Shown here piece after piece: positions 16,209-24,346 of a DNA stretch of 64,000 nt (its first letter is position 1; the number at the start of each line of letters is the position of its first letter). Origin of the DNA: Shewanella seohaensis (GTDB lineage: Bacteria > Pseudomonadota > Gammaproteobacteria > Enterobacterales > Shewanellaceae); NCBI RefSeq assembly GCF_025449215.1, contig NZ_CP104900.1, forward strand, positions 2,914,001-2,978,000, given 5' to 3'. The translations under genes and the position numbers were made by a program. The notes under the pieces were generated by a model that was not told where the DNA came from, ran no database searches, and worked only from the letters and a program-made list of their open reading frames with translations.

Positions 16209-19200
16209 CTATTGAATAAAACGTTCCGTTAATACGCTGTGTGTCTGCTTACCAAGGACATCAATTTGTGCCATCAGCTCTGGGATGGCGCCCAGTTGCT
16301 GCTCTCGGGCGCAGGCTTCTAATTTTCGAGCGAGTACAAATAATGCCGCCGCCCCAAAGCTGCCCGAGCTGCTTTTTAGAGTGTGGGCTTGATCTTCTAT
16401 CTCGTCCACTTGACTGGCCTTAAGAGCGCTTAAGTTCTCGAGCCGCTGCGCTAACTCATCGCAAAAGATACTCATCATATTCGATAGACTCGCCTTACCG
16501 AGGGTTTGCTCAAGCTCCGCCAGCAGCGGCTCATCGAGCAGACTCGCAGTATTTTCAGCAGGTTTTACCGGGCTTTGTAAACTGACAACGGCATTGGGCA
16601 ACCACTTTTGAATCACCTGCAACAAGGTCTTTTGTTTGACCGGTTTGGCGATAAAGTCCTTCATTCCAACTTGATAACAATGCTCTATCTCTTCTTTCAT
16701 CACATTGGCGGACATGGCGAGGATCACTTGCTCTGGATGCTGCTGCAAAATAATTTGCGTGGCTTCAAGCCCATCCATCTCGGGCATACGCACGTCCATC
16801 AAGACGAGATCCAAGGGCTTGTTATCGACTAAGTTAACCGCCTCGACACCATTACAGGCGTAAGTGACATCAAAGCCTGCCTTGGTGAGCATAGTCCCGG
16901 CAATGATTTGGTTGGCGGGACTATCCTCCGCCAGCAAAATGTGGCCTTGGAATTTCTCCTGAGCCACGTATTCCTCTTCAAATTCGTTTGCAAGCGCATC
17001 CTTACTCAAGAGTGCCAACTGCATCGCACGGCTTAACGGCTTATTGATCACTTGATCTAGACCTAAGGTCGTCAAGGTTTGGCCTATCTCAGTGCTCATC
17101 CCCGACACCAAAGCCACCATGGAGCCATCGGGCGCTAAATGTGCTTTTCGTAATTGGTGGACATCTTTTTCATCCACCTCGAAGAAAAAGGTTTCATCGA
17201 GCAGGATAAGATTGAACGGAGCTTTAAATTGCTTGGCGCGTTTAATCGATGGCCAATCCTGCACCTCGACCGTCTCCACGCCATATTGCGAGTATTGTTT
17301 CGATACGAGCCTGAGCCAGGTCGCATCTTGATGGGCAAGCAGTACCCGCGAGTGCGCGGGGAAGTAATAGCTATGGCAGAAGTTGCTATCGAGCAGCTGC
17401 AAAGACACATAAAAGGTAAAGCAACTGCCCTTACCGAGTTCGCTATGTAATTCGATACTGCCGCCCATCATAGTGATAAGCTCGCTACAGATGGCTAAAC
17501 CTAGACCCGTGCCTTTGTAGTTGGTGTTGTGGGTATCATGGACTTGGCTGAATTCTTGGAATAATTTGCTTTGTGCCTCCGCCGCAATCCCAATACCGGG
17601 ATCGGTAACGCGGCAATAGAGTTGCACCTCTGTTTGATGATTGTCCGGCAGCCACATTTCGACGGTAATGGTGCCAGAGGAAGTGAACTTAATCGCATTA
17701 TCCACTAAGTTATGCAGCACTTGGCGTAAGCGCTGCTGATCGCCAACCACAGTGCGGGGCACATTACGATTTACAAAGCTCACCAGCTGTAATCCCTTCT
17801 CAAAGGCTTTAGGTTCCAGAATTTGCAGCACCTGAGCGACCAGTTTGTCCGGTTCAAATTCGTGGGACTCGAGCACCATTTGTCCGGCTTCAATCTTAGA
17901 GAAGTCCAAAATATCGTTAATGGTATGCAGCAACGCACTGCCCGCTTCCCGTGCGATATTGGCGTGAATGCGCTGATCCTTACTCAGGGACGAATCGAGT
18001 AATAATTCCACCCCGCCTAAAATCGCATTCAGTGGCGAGCGGATCTCATGGCTCATGGTCGCTAAGAAGCGCGATTTGACTCGACTGCCCTGCTCGGCTT
18101 GTTCCTTAGCTAATTGCAACTTGAGTTCGTTGGCTTTGCGCTCGGAAATATCCCGTAAAAAGGCCGTAAACAGCACTTCATCACCAAGCTGAATAGGCAC
18201 AACCTCAAGCTCAATGGGAATTTGATGACCCGCCTTGCAACGGGCCTGCAATTCAACCCGTTTATTGAGGATTTGCCCTTCACCCGTTTGTTTGTAATGG
18301 GCCATCCCTTGTCGGTGCTCATGGTGGTGCTCATCAGGAATGATTAAGTCTTCTAACAAGGCCCCAACCGCCTCTTCGCGGCTGTAACCAAAGAGCCGTG
18401 TGGCCGCGAGGTTAAACTCGATCACTTTCCCCGACATATCGATAGTGATCAAACAATCTTGGCTCGCCGCTAAGGTGGCAAGCAGCACTGACTCGGTTTT
18501 CGCCGCGGCAATTTCTTTGCGTTTTGCTTCGGATAAATCTTTGACTAAACCGATAAACATCGCCCGATTGTCGATGCTCATCTGCGACACAGATAAAGCA
18601 ATGGGAAACAACTGCCCATCCTTACGTTGCGCCGTTAACTCGCGGCTGGTGCCGATGATTTTGGCAACATGGGTCGTGAAGTACTGTTGAATGTAACCAT
18701 CGTGCAGCGATCTTTGGTCGAACGGCATGAAAATCGACACATTCTGGCCAATCAATTCATTGTGAGCATAACCAAAGAGTCGACTGACGGCGGGATTGAT
18801 GTCGGTGATGATGCCAAATTCATTGATGATCACAAAGCCATCGACCGCCGATTCTAGAATAGTGTTAAGACGGATATTCGCCGCTTCCAACGCCTTGGTC
18901 CGCGCATCGACCTTATCCACCATGTTGTTGAAAGCGCAAGTCATCTGGGCGATTTCATCCTTGCCATTCACGGGGACACGCACCCCCAATTCCCCCGCTA
19001 AAATGCGTTTCGAGGCGCTGGTCAGCTGGGTTAAATTACGGGTGAGATAATGCCCCAGCAGCAGTGAAAACAAGGCCACCAGCAACATTTCTACCCCTGC
19101 TATCGAGAGGATCTGCTGTGTCACTGTATGAACGAGGTTCTCAAGGCTTTGTGTCTCAAAGCCCATACTGACTGAGCCAAAATGATAGCCATTGACTTCA

Positions 19201-19568
19201 ATGGATTGCACCAGATCGAAGATCCCATCATCAACTTGATCTAAGTGTTTATCCGCCTGATGGGAGACTTGAATGTATTTATCGGCGCCGCCATAGGCCA
19301 AAATACGGTTCTGATCAGACACAGTGACGTACAGCACTTCCTTGTGACTCAGCAGCTCTTGGATCAATGACTGCAGCGTGGCGAGATCGTTGCTGATCAC
19401 CGCATCCTGCGCGGCGACCGAAAACAAGGTTAAGGTGGCCTCGGCCCGTTTTTCAATTTGCGACTGATTGGACAATTTAAGGTAGTTAATGCTGGTGTAC
19501 ACCAACAAAAACAATAGTAAGCCTTCGATTAAGGCGATCCCTAAAATGGTTTTCAGTCTAAAGGACAC
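16209..19568 (-). CDS. hybrid sensor histidine kinase with PAS, receiver and Hpt domains
   Basis: A 1119-residue inner-membrane phosphorelay kinase. It has membrane segments near residues 8-28 and 155-175 with a periplasmic sensor between, then HAMP (about 175-230) and two PAS domains (about 235-350 and 360-475). The kinase core has His507 (SHEIRSPL), N-box DNAIKF and G-box GTGLGLAI. A degenerate receiver-like domain (about 740-860) lacks the acidic pocket. A true receiver (LLAEDSPANQ, LVLMDVRMPEMDG) and an Hpt domain (AHTLKSSSGSFG) follow. One base separates it from the binding-protein gene, and eight bases from the activator gene. It most likely phosphorylates the LuxO/SypG-like regulator, as SypF does for SypG in Vibrio fischeri. 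Confidence 0.93.
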   Translation of the reverse strand: MSFRLKTILGIALIEGLLLFLLVYTSINYLKLSNQSQIEKRAEATLTLFSVAAQDAVISNDLATLQSLIQELLSHKEVLYVTVSDQNRILAYGGADKYIQVSHQADKHLDQVDDGIFDLVQSIEVNGYHFGSVSMGFETQSLENLVHTVTQQILSIAGVEMLLVALFSLLLGHYLTRNLTQLTSASKRILAGELGVRVPVNGKDEIAQMTCAFNNMVDKVDARTKALEAANIRLNTILESAVDGFVIINEFGIITDINPAVSRLFGYAHNELIGQNVSIFMPFDQRSLHDGYIQQYFTTHVAKIIGTSRELTAQRKDGQLFPIALSVSQMSIDNRAMFIGLVKDLSEAKRKEIAAAKTESVLLATLAASQDCLITIDMSGKVIEFNLAATRLFGYSREEAVGALLEDLIIPDEHHHEHRQGMAHYKQTGEGQILNKRVELQARCKAGHQIPIELEVVPIQLGDEVLFTAFLRDISERKANELKLQLAKEQAEQGSRVKSRFLATMSHEIRSPLNAILGGVELLLDSSLSKDQRIHANIAREAGSALLHTINDILDFSKIEAGQMVLESHEFEPDKLVAQVLQILEPKAFEKGLQLVSFVNRNVPRTVVGDQQRLRQVLHNLVDNAIKFTSSGTITVEMWLPDNHQTEVQLYCRVTDPGIGIAAEAQSKLFQEFSQVHDTHNTNYKGTGLGLAICSELITMMGGSIELHSELGKGSCFTFYVSLQLLDSNFCHSYYFPAHSRVLLAHQDATWLRLVSKQYSQYGVETVEVQDWPSIKRAKQFKAPFNLILLDETFFFEVDEKDVHQLRKAHLAPDGSMVALVSGMSTEIGQTLTTLGLDQVINKPLSRAMQLALLSKDALANEFEEEYVAQEKFQGHILLAEDSPANQIIAGTMLTKAGFDVTYACNGVEAVNLVDNKPLDLVLMDVRMPEMDGLEATQIILQQHPEQVILAMSANVMKEEIEHCYQVGMKDFIAKPVKQKTLLQVIQKWLPNAVVSLQSPVKPAENTASLLDEPLLAELEQTLGKASLSNMMSIFCDELAQRLENLSALKASQVDEIEDQAHTLKSSSGSFGAAALFVLARKLEACAREQQLGAIPELMAQIDVLGKQTHSVLTERFIQ

Positions 19569-19569
19569 A

Positions 19570-20472
19570 CTATTTCTCCTCGAGCGGCTTGGTTAATGTC
19601 CCCAGTTTTAATTCACGAACATCATCCCAATCCTTGTCTTCTGCCGCCACAAAGGAAGAAAAGTCGACGGATTGTAGTAAGGCTTGCCCCTGTGGCGTCG
19701 TGGATAGCGCCATTAATTGTTCGAGTAACTGCTGACGCTGCGCCTTTGTCACTCTCGGATGGGTTGCAATGGCGTGGGGCGTGTAGGTTGGCGACTGCCA
19801 AAGCACATTTAGCTGCTGTTTTTGTGCATCGGTCAAATTGTTAAAGGTGCGCTGCACCCCGCCACCAGCATCAACGAGTCCTTGAAGTACTGCTAAGTAA
19901 ACCGAGTCATGGGAGCCAACATATTTCACCTGCACATCGATATTACCCTGCTTTAAATGCGCTCTCGGTAATACGCTGGCCGCGAATGCGGCAGGTGCGG
20001 GAAAAGCTAAGGTTTTGCCCGCAAGCTCGGTTAAGGACTTTATCGGCGAATCCTTACGGACAACGAGCAATCCTTTCAGTTTTTTGTCCTTTTCCCGCGC
20101 AAGCGCTTGGTAGCCAGGTACTTCATGGAACACCACATAATGATAGGGATTCATATAGGCAATATCGTATTGCCCGTCTTTCAGGCGTTGCTCAAAGGTG
20201 GGAATATCGGGCGCCGTTGCAAATTGCAATTGATAATTTGCATTTTCGGACAAGGCCGCCAAGATTGGCGGCCATAGCTTAGCCAGTTGAATAGCCGATT
20301 GCTGAGGAACTATGCCAAAGGTCAATATGGGTTTTGTGTTTTTTGCGACGAGAGGAGCTTGGGCATTAACCGGTGAAATTAAACTTATCATAAGAATTAT
20401 CAAACAGATAAATTGCCAATGACTCGCCTTATTCGGTGTCGACTGGGTGCTTAATGTCGAAAACTTATCCAT
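19570..20472 (-). CDS. PhnD-like periplasmic substrate-binding protein, probable signal receptor
   Basis: A 300-residue protein with an N-terminal signal or anchor segment (about residues 18-37, FICLIILMISLISPVNAQA). The fold markers of the phosphate/phosphonate-binding PhnD family follow: LTFGIVPQQSA, YDIAYMNPYHYVVF, LLVVRKDSPI, LAGKTLAFPAPAAFAAS and VKYVGSHDSVYLAVLQG. No ABC permease or ATPase gene is near. Instead the gene leads an operon with a hybrid kinase and a sigma54 activator, so it more likely presents a ligand to the kinase sensor domain than imports it. A strong sigma54-type promoter lies about 75 bases upstream of its start. The ligand is unknown. Confidence 0.88.
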   Translation of the reverse strand: MDKFSTLSTQSTPNKASHWQFICLIILMISLISPVNAQAPLVAKNTKPILTFGIVPQQSAIQLAKLWPPILAALSENANYQLQFATAPDIPTFEQRLKDGQYDIAYMNPYHYVVFHEVPGYQALAREKDKKLKGLLVVRKDSPIKSLTELAGKTLAFPAPAAFAASVLPRAHLKQGNIDVQVKYVGSHDSVYLAVLQGLVDAGGGVQRTFNNLTDAQKQQLNVLWQSPTYTPHAIATHPRVTKAQRQQLLEQLMALSTTPQGQALLQSVDFSSFVAAEDKDWDDVRELKLGTLTKPLEEK

Positions 20473-20545
20473 GCTAAATGTCCTTTTGTTAATGATATGC
20501 AGGCTACACAGGGTGCCTCAACCTAGCGCGCCCTGAGGTGATATC

Positions 20546-20561
20546 AGCAACCCCTATGCCA
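20546..20561 (-). promoter_or_regulatory. sigma54 promoter of the binding protein-kinase-regulator operon
   Basis: Minus strand TGGCAT-AGGGG-TTGCT: GG and GC are exactly ten bases apart and both elements are close to consensus (TGGCAC-N5-TTGCW). Transcription would start near 20535, 63 bases before the ATG at 20472. The enhancer centre at 20643 is 83 bp from the GG. Because the operon encodes the sigma54 activator itself, this implies positive autoregulation. Confidence 0.8.
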
Positions 20562-20636
20562 CAAAAAATACCACCAATAAAAACAATCACCTTGGAGAAC
20601 ATTGCACAAAAGATAAACTCACTATGGATGACGGAT

Positions 20637-20649
20637 TTGCATTTTGCAA
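20637..20649. promoter_or_regulatory. LuxO-type enhancer site A, shared by two divergent sigma54 promoters
   Basis: TTGCATTTTGCAA, matching the palindromic TTGCANNNTGCAA recognised by LuxO. It lies 83 bp from the minus-strand -24 element and 92 bp from the plus-strand one, so a single site could serve both promoters. Confidence 0.75.
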
Positions 20650-20733
20650 CAAACTACAAAAAATCAGTCTTTAGCTTGGTCTTTTCAGCGCATGTAGACA
20701 GTATCAACCTCAATTAGCAGGCTTTTTTTAAAT

Positions 20734-20750
20734 GGGCATAGCTCTTGCTA
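20734..20750 (+). promoter_or_regulatory. sigma54 promoter of the receiver-PP2C gene
   Basis: GGGCAT-AGCTC-TTGCT with GG (20735-20736) and GC (20747-20748) ten bases apart. Transcription would begin near 20760, which excludes the upstream TTG at 20745 as start codon and supports ATG at 20784. Confidence 0.75.
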
Positions 20751-20783
20751 TCGAAGAATATTCGCCATTATCGGAGCCAGACT

Positions 20784-22019
20784 ATGCCGCTCTCTTCGTT
20801 GTCATCGATGCAAGCCGTTACCTTGTCTGTGCTGGTCGTGGAAGATACGGACAGTGAGCGCCTTTATATCACACAGCTATTGAGGCAATTTGGTTGGTTA
20901 GTTCAGAGCCTAAGCAATGGTCAGGAGGCGGTGGATTATCTCGCGCACAACGAGGTACATATTATTGTCAGCGATTGGCGCATGCCCAAGATGAATGGTA
21001 TTGAGCTGTGCCAAATCGTTAAAAATCATCAATTACCGCCCTTTGTGATCCTGTTAACTTCTAATAATCAGACCGCCGACATAGTGCTGGGTATCGAAGC
21101 CGGCGCCGATGATTTTATCTGTAAACCGTTTCACCCAGAGCTACTCAAGGTCAGAATGTTAGCCGCGATGCGTATCGTGCAGCTGCAACACCATCTGAGC
21201 CGCAACAATCAACTGTTACAACAAGGGCTGGCTAAGGAATCCGCCATGCTCAGTACCCTAAAACAAGATTTAGTTTCTGCCGCGAAAGTGCAGCGGGAAT
21301 TGCTGCCCCGCAGTAAAACCTTGCCAAGGGGCTGGCAGTTGCACCATGAGTTTCAACCCGCCCATTACCTTGCCGGGGATTTATATCAGTGTTTTGATTT
21401 GGGTGATGGTGAACTTGGTTTTTTCCTTATAGATGCCGCAGGCCATGGCGTTGCCGCCGCACTGCAGAGTGTCAGCCTTGCCCAGCGTTTGTCGCTAGAG
21501 CGAACCGATTGGCGTGGCTTGTCGCCGCAGGAGATAGTCAATCAACTCAATCGTGAGTTGAGCGATCCTGATAATACTGGCCGTTTCGTGACTCTGCTAC
21601 TTGGAAAGATCCATACCCAGACTGGCGAGCTGCGCCTGTGCAGCGCCGGCCATCCTGCGCCGTTACTGCTGAGTGAAACTGACTGCGCGCCTTTGCCTCT
21701 TGATACCGAATTGCCCCTTGGGATCCACGCCGCCGTGCAGTATCAAGATCAACTCATAAGGCTTGCACCTGGGGCTCGACTCTTGCTGTTTTCCGATGGT
21801 GCCTACGAGTGCCAACACCCTAAATTTGGTTTTTTTGGCTTAGAACGATTACAAGCCCTGTGCCGTAATGCCTACAGCCTAAACGACCAAGACTTGCTGC
21901 GCCATTTAAGCCACGCCTTAAAGCTGTGGCAAAGCGGCACAACCCAAGATGATATTTCCATGATGTTAATTACTTACCCATCTGCCAACTATGCCAATAC
22001 GGCTCTGGAGGCCCTATGA
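20784..22019 (+). CDS. response regulator with PP2C (SpoIIE/RsbU-type) phosphatase output
   Basis: A 411-residue cytoplasmic protein. The receiver domain (about residues 10-130) has the acidic pair in VVEDTD, phosphoacceptor Asp in SDWRMPKMNG and Lys in ICKPF. A coiled linker follows, then a PP2C domain (about 180-405) with metal-binding AGDLYQ, IDAAGHG, SDGAYE and the C-terminal TQDDISMML. It should dephosphorylate a STAS antagonist protein in response to phosphorylation, like RsbU or the C-terminal part of Vibrio SypE. ATG at 20784 has GGAG seven bases upstream and fits the sigma54 start site. It overlaps the kinase gene by four bases (ATGA). Confidence 0.92.
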   Translation: MPLSSLSSMQAVTLSVLVVEDTDSERLYITQLLRQFGWLVQSLSNGQEAVDYLAHNEVHIIVSDWRMPKMNGIELCQIVKNHQLPPFVILLTSNNQTADIVLGIEAGADDFICKPFHPELLKVRMLAAMRIVQLQHHLSRNNQLLQQGLAKESAMLSTLKQDLVSAAKVQRELLPRSKTLPRGWQLHHEFQPAHYLAGDLYQCFDLGDGELGFFLIDAAGHGVAAALQSVSLAQRLSLERTDWRGLSPQEIVNQLNRELSDPDNTGRFVTLLLGKIHTQTGELRLCSAGHPAPLLLSETDCAPLPLDTELPLGIHAAVQYQDQLIRLAPGARLLLFSDGAYECQHPKFGFFGLERLQALCRNAYSLNDQDLLRHLSHALKLWQSGTTQDDISMMLITYPSANYANTALEAL

Positions 22020-22411
22020 ACAGCTTGCAGTTTAATCTCACCCATGAACAGTGGCGTCAACATCCCTTCTGTGACGAGTTAGAGCAGTTTATGTTGATGC
22101 AAAATGTGCATGAACGCCAACGCTTTAAAGTGATTACCTGCGTACTCGAAGCGGTAAGTAATGTGATTAGCCATACTCAGGATACCCATGAGCCTATAGT
22201 GTTGATCGTGCATTGTAACCACGACCGTATCGTCGTCGATTTACTCGATCATTCCCCCACAGTGCCCAAGGTTGCCTTCGAGGAGTGTCCAAACCAACTG
22301 AGCGAGCATGGCCGTGGCCTGTGGATCATGTACAACTGGATGGATGCGGTGCGTTTTCAAACCACAGTGCTTGGCTCACACTTAAGATTAACCTTACTGC
22401 GTCATCATTAA
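22016..22411 (+). CDS. RsbW-like anti-sigma/serine kinase (HATPase_c_2)
   Basis: A 131-residue GHKL-fold protein with N-box VLEAVSNVISH and G-box EHGRGLWIM, typical of RsbW/SpoIIAB-type serine kinases. It is translationally coupled to the PP2C regulator by an ATGA overlap. It probably phosphorylates the STAS protein encoded at 22634 and binds it when unphosphorylated. In Vibrio SypE kinase and phosphatase activities are on one polypeptide; here the kinase is a separate protein. No sigma factor target is encoded nearby, so the downstream partner is unknown. A strong terminator follows. Confidence 0.87.
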   Translation: MNSLQFNLTHEQWRQHPFCDELEQFMLMQNVHERQRFKVITCVLEAVSNVISHTQDTHEPIVLIVHCNHDRIVVDLLDHSPTVPKVAFEECPNQLSEHGRGLWIMYNWMDAVRFQTTVLGSHLRLTLLRHH

Positions 22412-22422
22412 ACCCGATCGAT

Positions 22423-22465
22423 ACCAAATCTAGCGGTAGGCTTACCAACCGCTAGGTTTGGTTTT
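22423..22465 (+). terminator. rho-independent terminator after the PP2C-kinase pair
   Basis: A 15-bp stem (22423-22437 with 22448-22462, one G-U pair) whose right arm runs into TTTT. It isolates the phosphatase-kinase transcript from the downstream STAS/export operon, which has its own sigma54 promoter. Confidence 0.85.
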
Positions 22466-22483
22466 CGTGTTACACAATCCCCA

Positions 22484-22496
22484 TTGCAAATTGCAA
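22484..22496. promoter_or_regulatory. LuxO-type enhancer site B
   Basis: TTGCAAATTGCAA, matching TTGCANNNTGCAA; its centre is 81 bp upstream of the -24 GG at 22571. Confidence 0.75.
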
Positions 22497-22569
22497 TGCA
22501 TTTTCAAATCTGACTATAGCGCCCAGTTAACAAGCAAAATAACCACCTGATTTTAATCAATAAAAATCT

Positions 22570-22586
22570 TGGCCTGATAAATGCTT
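22570..22586 (+). promoter_or_regulatory. sigma54 promoter of the STAS/export operon
   Basis: TGGCCT-GATAA-ATGCT, GG (22571-22572) and GC (22583-22584) ten bases apart. Transcription would start near 22596, with the STAS ATG at 22634. It shares the TGGCCT-N5-ATGCTTT form with the promoter at 29932. Confidence 0.7.
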
Positions 22587-22633
22587 TCTGAAGATGCGGT
22601 TTCAATACTAACTGGCAGGCAGAGGTGATTATC

Positions 22634-22975
22634 ATGAAATTCTTCCCACTTGAAAAATACAACGCGAGCCTAGTGATATTTCCAACCGAGATGATGATGG
22701 CCAACACGCCCACCCACAGGGCCGCGCTATTGCGCCATATGGAGCAGAACACCAACCGCTTAATCATCAATCTTGAACAAGTGAAATATATCGACTCTAG
22801 CGGATTGTCGGTGCTGATCTCCGCCCTTAAGCGGGCGCAGCAACAAGATGGTGAAATTCTGCTGTTATCACCCTCGGCCCATGTGCGTGCCCTGATCGAA
22901 CTGACGCGCTTACATCAGATATTCAGTATTTATGAAGATCAAGACGCGGCCATCGCGCACTTTAGTTGCCACTAG
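22634..22975 (+). CDS. STAS-domain anti-sigma-factor antagonist (SypA-like)
   Basis: A 113-residue single-domain STAS protein. The phosphorylatable serine motif YIDSSGLSVLI is intact, preceded by the usual NLEQVK strand. It should cycle between phosphorylated and free forms under the kinase at 22016 and phosphatase at 20784. In Vibrio fischeri SypA, the equivalent STAS protein, controls biofilm polysaccharide export at a post-transcriptional level, and the gene order here (STAS then Wza-like exporter) is similar. ATG at 22634 has GAGG upstream. Its direct effector is not known. Confidence 0.9.
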   Translation: MKFFPLEKYNASLVIFPTEMMMANTPTHRAALLRHMEQNTNRLIINLEQVKYIDSSGLSVLISALKRAQQQDGEILLLSPSAHVRALIELTRLHQIFSIYEDQDAAIAHFSCH

Positions 22976-23010
22976 TTCAGCGTGAGCATCAGCTAAGAGG
23001 GAGTGACATC

Positions 23011-24279
23011 ATGGAAACCTTATCACACCGCCATGTAGGCAAGATTGAATGCAAACGCCGTTTTTCCTTTAGCCTAGCAACCCTAGGCGCCTCTATTTGC
23101 ATGTTAACGGCCTGCGTCACTCCCCAGCGCACCACTCAGGACCAACTCTGTCAGCAACAGGCCGGAGAATATTGCCACTACTTTGGGCCACAAACCTCCT
23201 ATCTGCGTCAGGCGGATCAACAGTTGTTAACAGCGCAAACGGAAAACCTCAGTTTTAATCCAACAGCAGTTCAAAACGTTAGCGCCACATTCAGCGATAC
23301 TGCCGCCTTAGATGTGCAGCTCTCTGTGGGTGATAAATTGCGGGTAGGAGTTTTACATGGCGAGGATTTCAGTGCCGATGTCGAAATTGATGCCAACGGC
23401 CAAATCTATCTGCCCTACTTACCGCCCATCAATGCCCAAGGCTTAACAATCGCCTCCCTCAAGCAGCGCATAAGTCAAACCTTAGTGAGCGAGCAATTGA
23501 TGCAGGCCAGCAGTGTGCGCGTCAATATCAGCCCCATCGCCTGGGCACCGATTGAAGTGACCGTATTAGGTTCAGTGTTTGAACCTGGGCAGCACTTTAT
23601 CAATCAAAAATCCGATACCGAAATTAAGGATGACGATAAGAGCCATAGCGGCGATCAGGCCAGTGATAGAACCATAGCCGCCGCCCTTCGCGCATCCGGA
23701 GGTGTTAGACCCGACGCCCAGATCCGCCAGGTACGCGTGATCCGCGGCCAGCAACATTTTTTACTGGATTTATCTGGGGTAATTAGCGGCACCCAAGTGC
23801 CACGTTTCCTCTTAAGTGCTGGCGATCAAATCTTTGTCCCAAGTACCCGTCGTTTTGAGGATAAACTGGTGCGTCCCTCGCAGATCACCGCGCCTGGGAT
23901 CCGGGTGTTTATTTCAAACTTAACCCAACCGGCGAGCAGTAACTCACAATCTGCCGTCGATACCGAAGCGACACGTTTCCCCTACGGCACACGTCTGCTC
24001 ACAGGTGCGATTGCGGCCAACTGTGTTGGCGGCGCCCAAAGCACCAATGCCAGTCGCCATGTGTTACTGGTGACCCGCAATCCGCTCTCGGATCAAACCG
24101 ATATCGTCGAGCGTTCATTGGACAGCTTGATCCGTGAGTCTTGGCAGCCACAAATGAACCCCGTGTTGCTCCCCGGTGACGGCATCGCCTGTTATGACTC
24201 TGGCGTGACCAATGTGCGTGAGATTGCGCGCAGCTTAACCGACTTACTGGTGCCCGCAAGTTTACTCGGTTTGCTGTAG
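23011..24279 (+). CDS. Wza-family outer-membrane polysaccharide export lipoprotein
   Basis: A 422-residue lipoprotein: the signal sequence ends in the lipobox LTAC near residue 31. The polysaccharide export domain follows (VGDKLRVGVLHGEDFSADVEIDANGQIYLPYL), then SLBB-like segments (APIEVTVLGSVFEPGQ and FLLSAGDQIFVPS). It would form the outer-membrane exit channel for the polymer made by this locus. A long internal linker rich in Asp, Ser and Lys (around residues 205-230) interrupts the first SLBB region. ATG at 23011 has GAGGGAG upstream. It is in the operon with the STAS gene and the chain-length protein. Confidence 0.9.
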   Translation: METLSHRHVGKIECKRRFSFSLATLGASICMLTACVTPQRTTQDQLCQQQAGEYCHYFGPQTSYLRQADQQLLTAQTENLSFNPTAVQNVSATFSDTAALDVQLSVGDKLRVGVLHGEDFSADVEIDANGQIYLPYLPPINAQGLTIASLKQRISQTLVSEQLMQASSVRVNISPIAWAPIEVTVLGSVFEPGQHFINQKSDTEIKDDDKSHSGDQASDRTIAAALRASGGVRPDAQIRQVRVIRGQQHFLLDLSGVISGTQVPRFLLSAGDQIFVPSTRRFEDKLVRPSQITAPGIRVFISNLTQPASSNSQSAVDTEATRFPYGTRLLTGAIAANCVGGAQSTNASRHVLLVTRNPLSDQTDIVERSLDSLIRESWQPQMNPVLLPGDGIACYDSGVTNVREIARSLTDLLVPASLLGLL

Positions 24280-24346
24280 TACGAAACCAGCGCTTGGGTG
24301 ACAGATTACGTCACCCCTAGGACGATTCGACGAGGGGACATTGATC

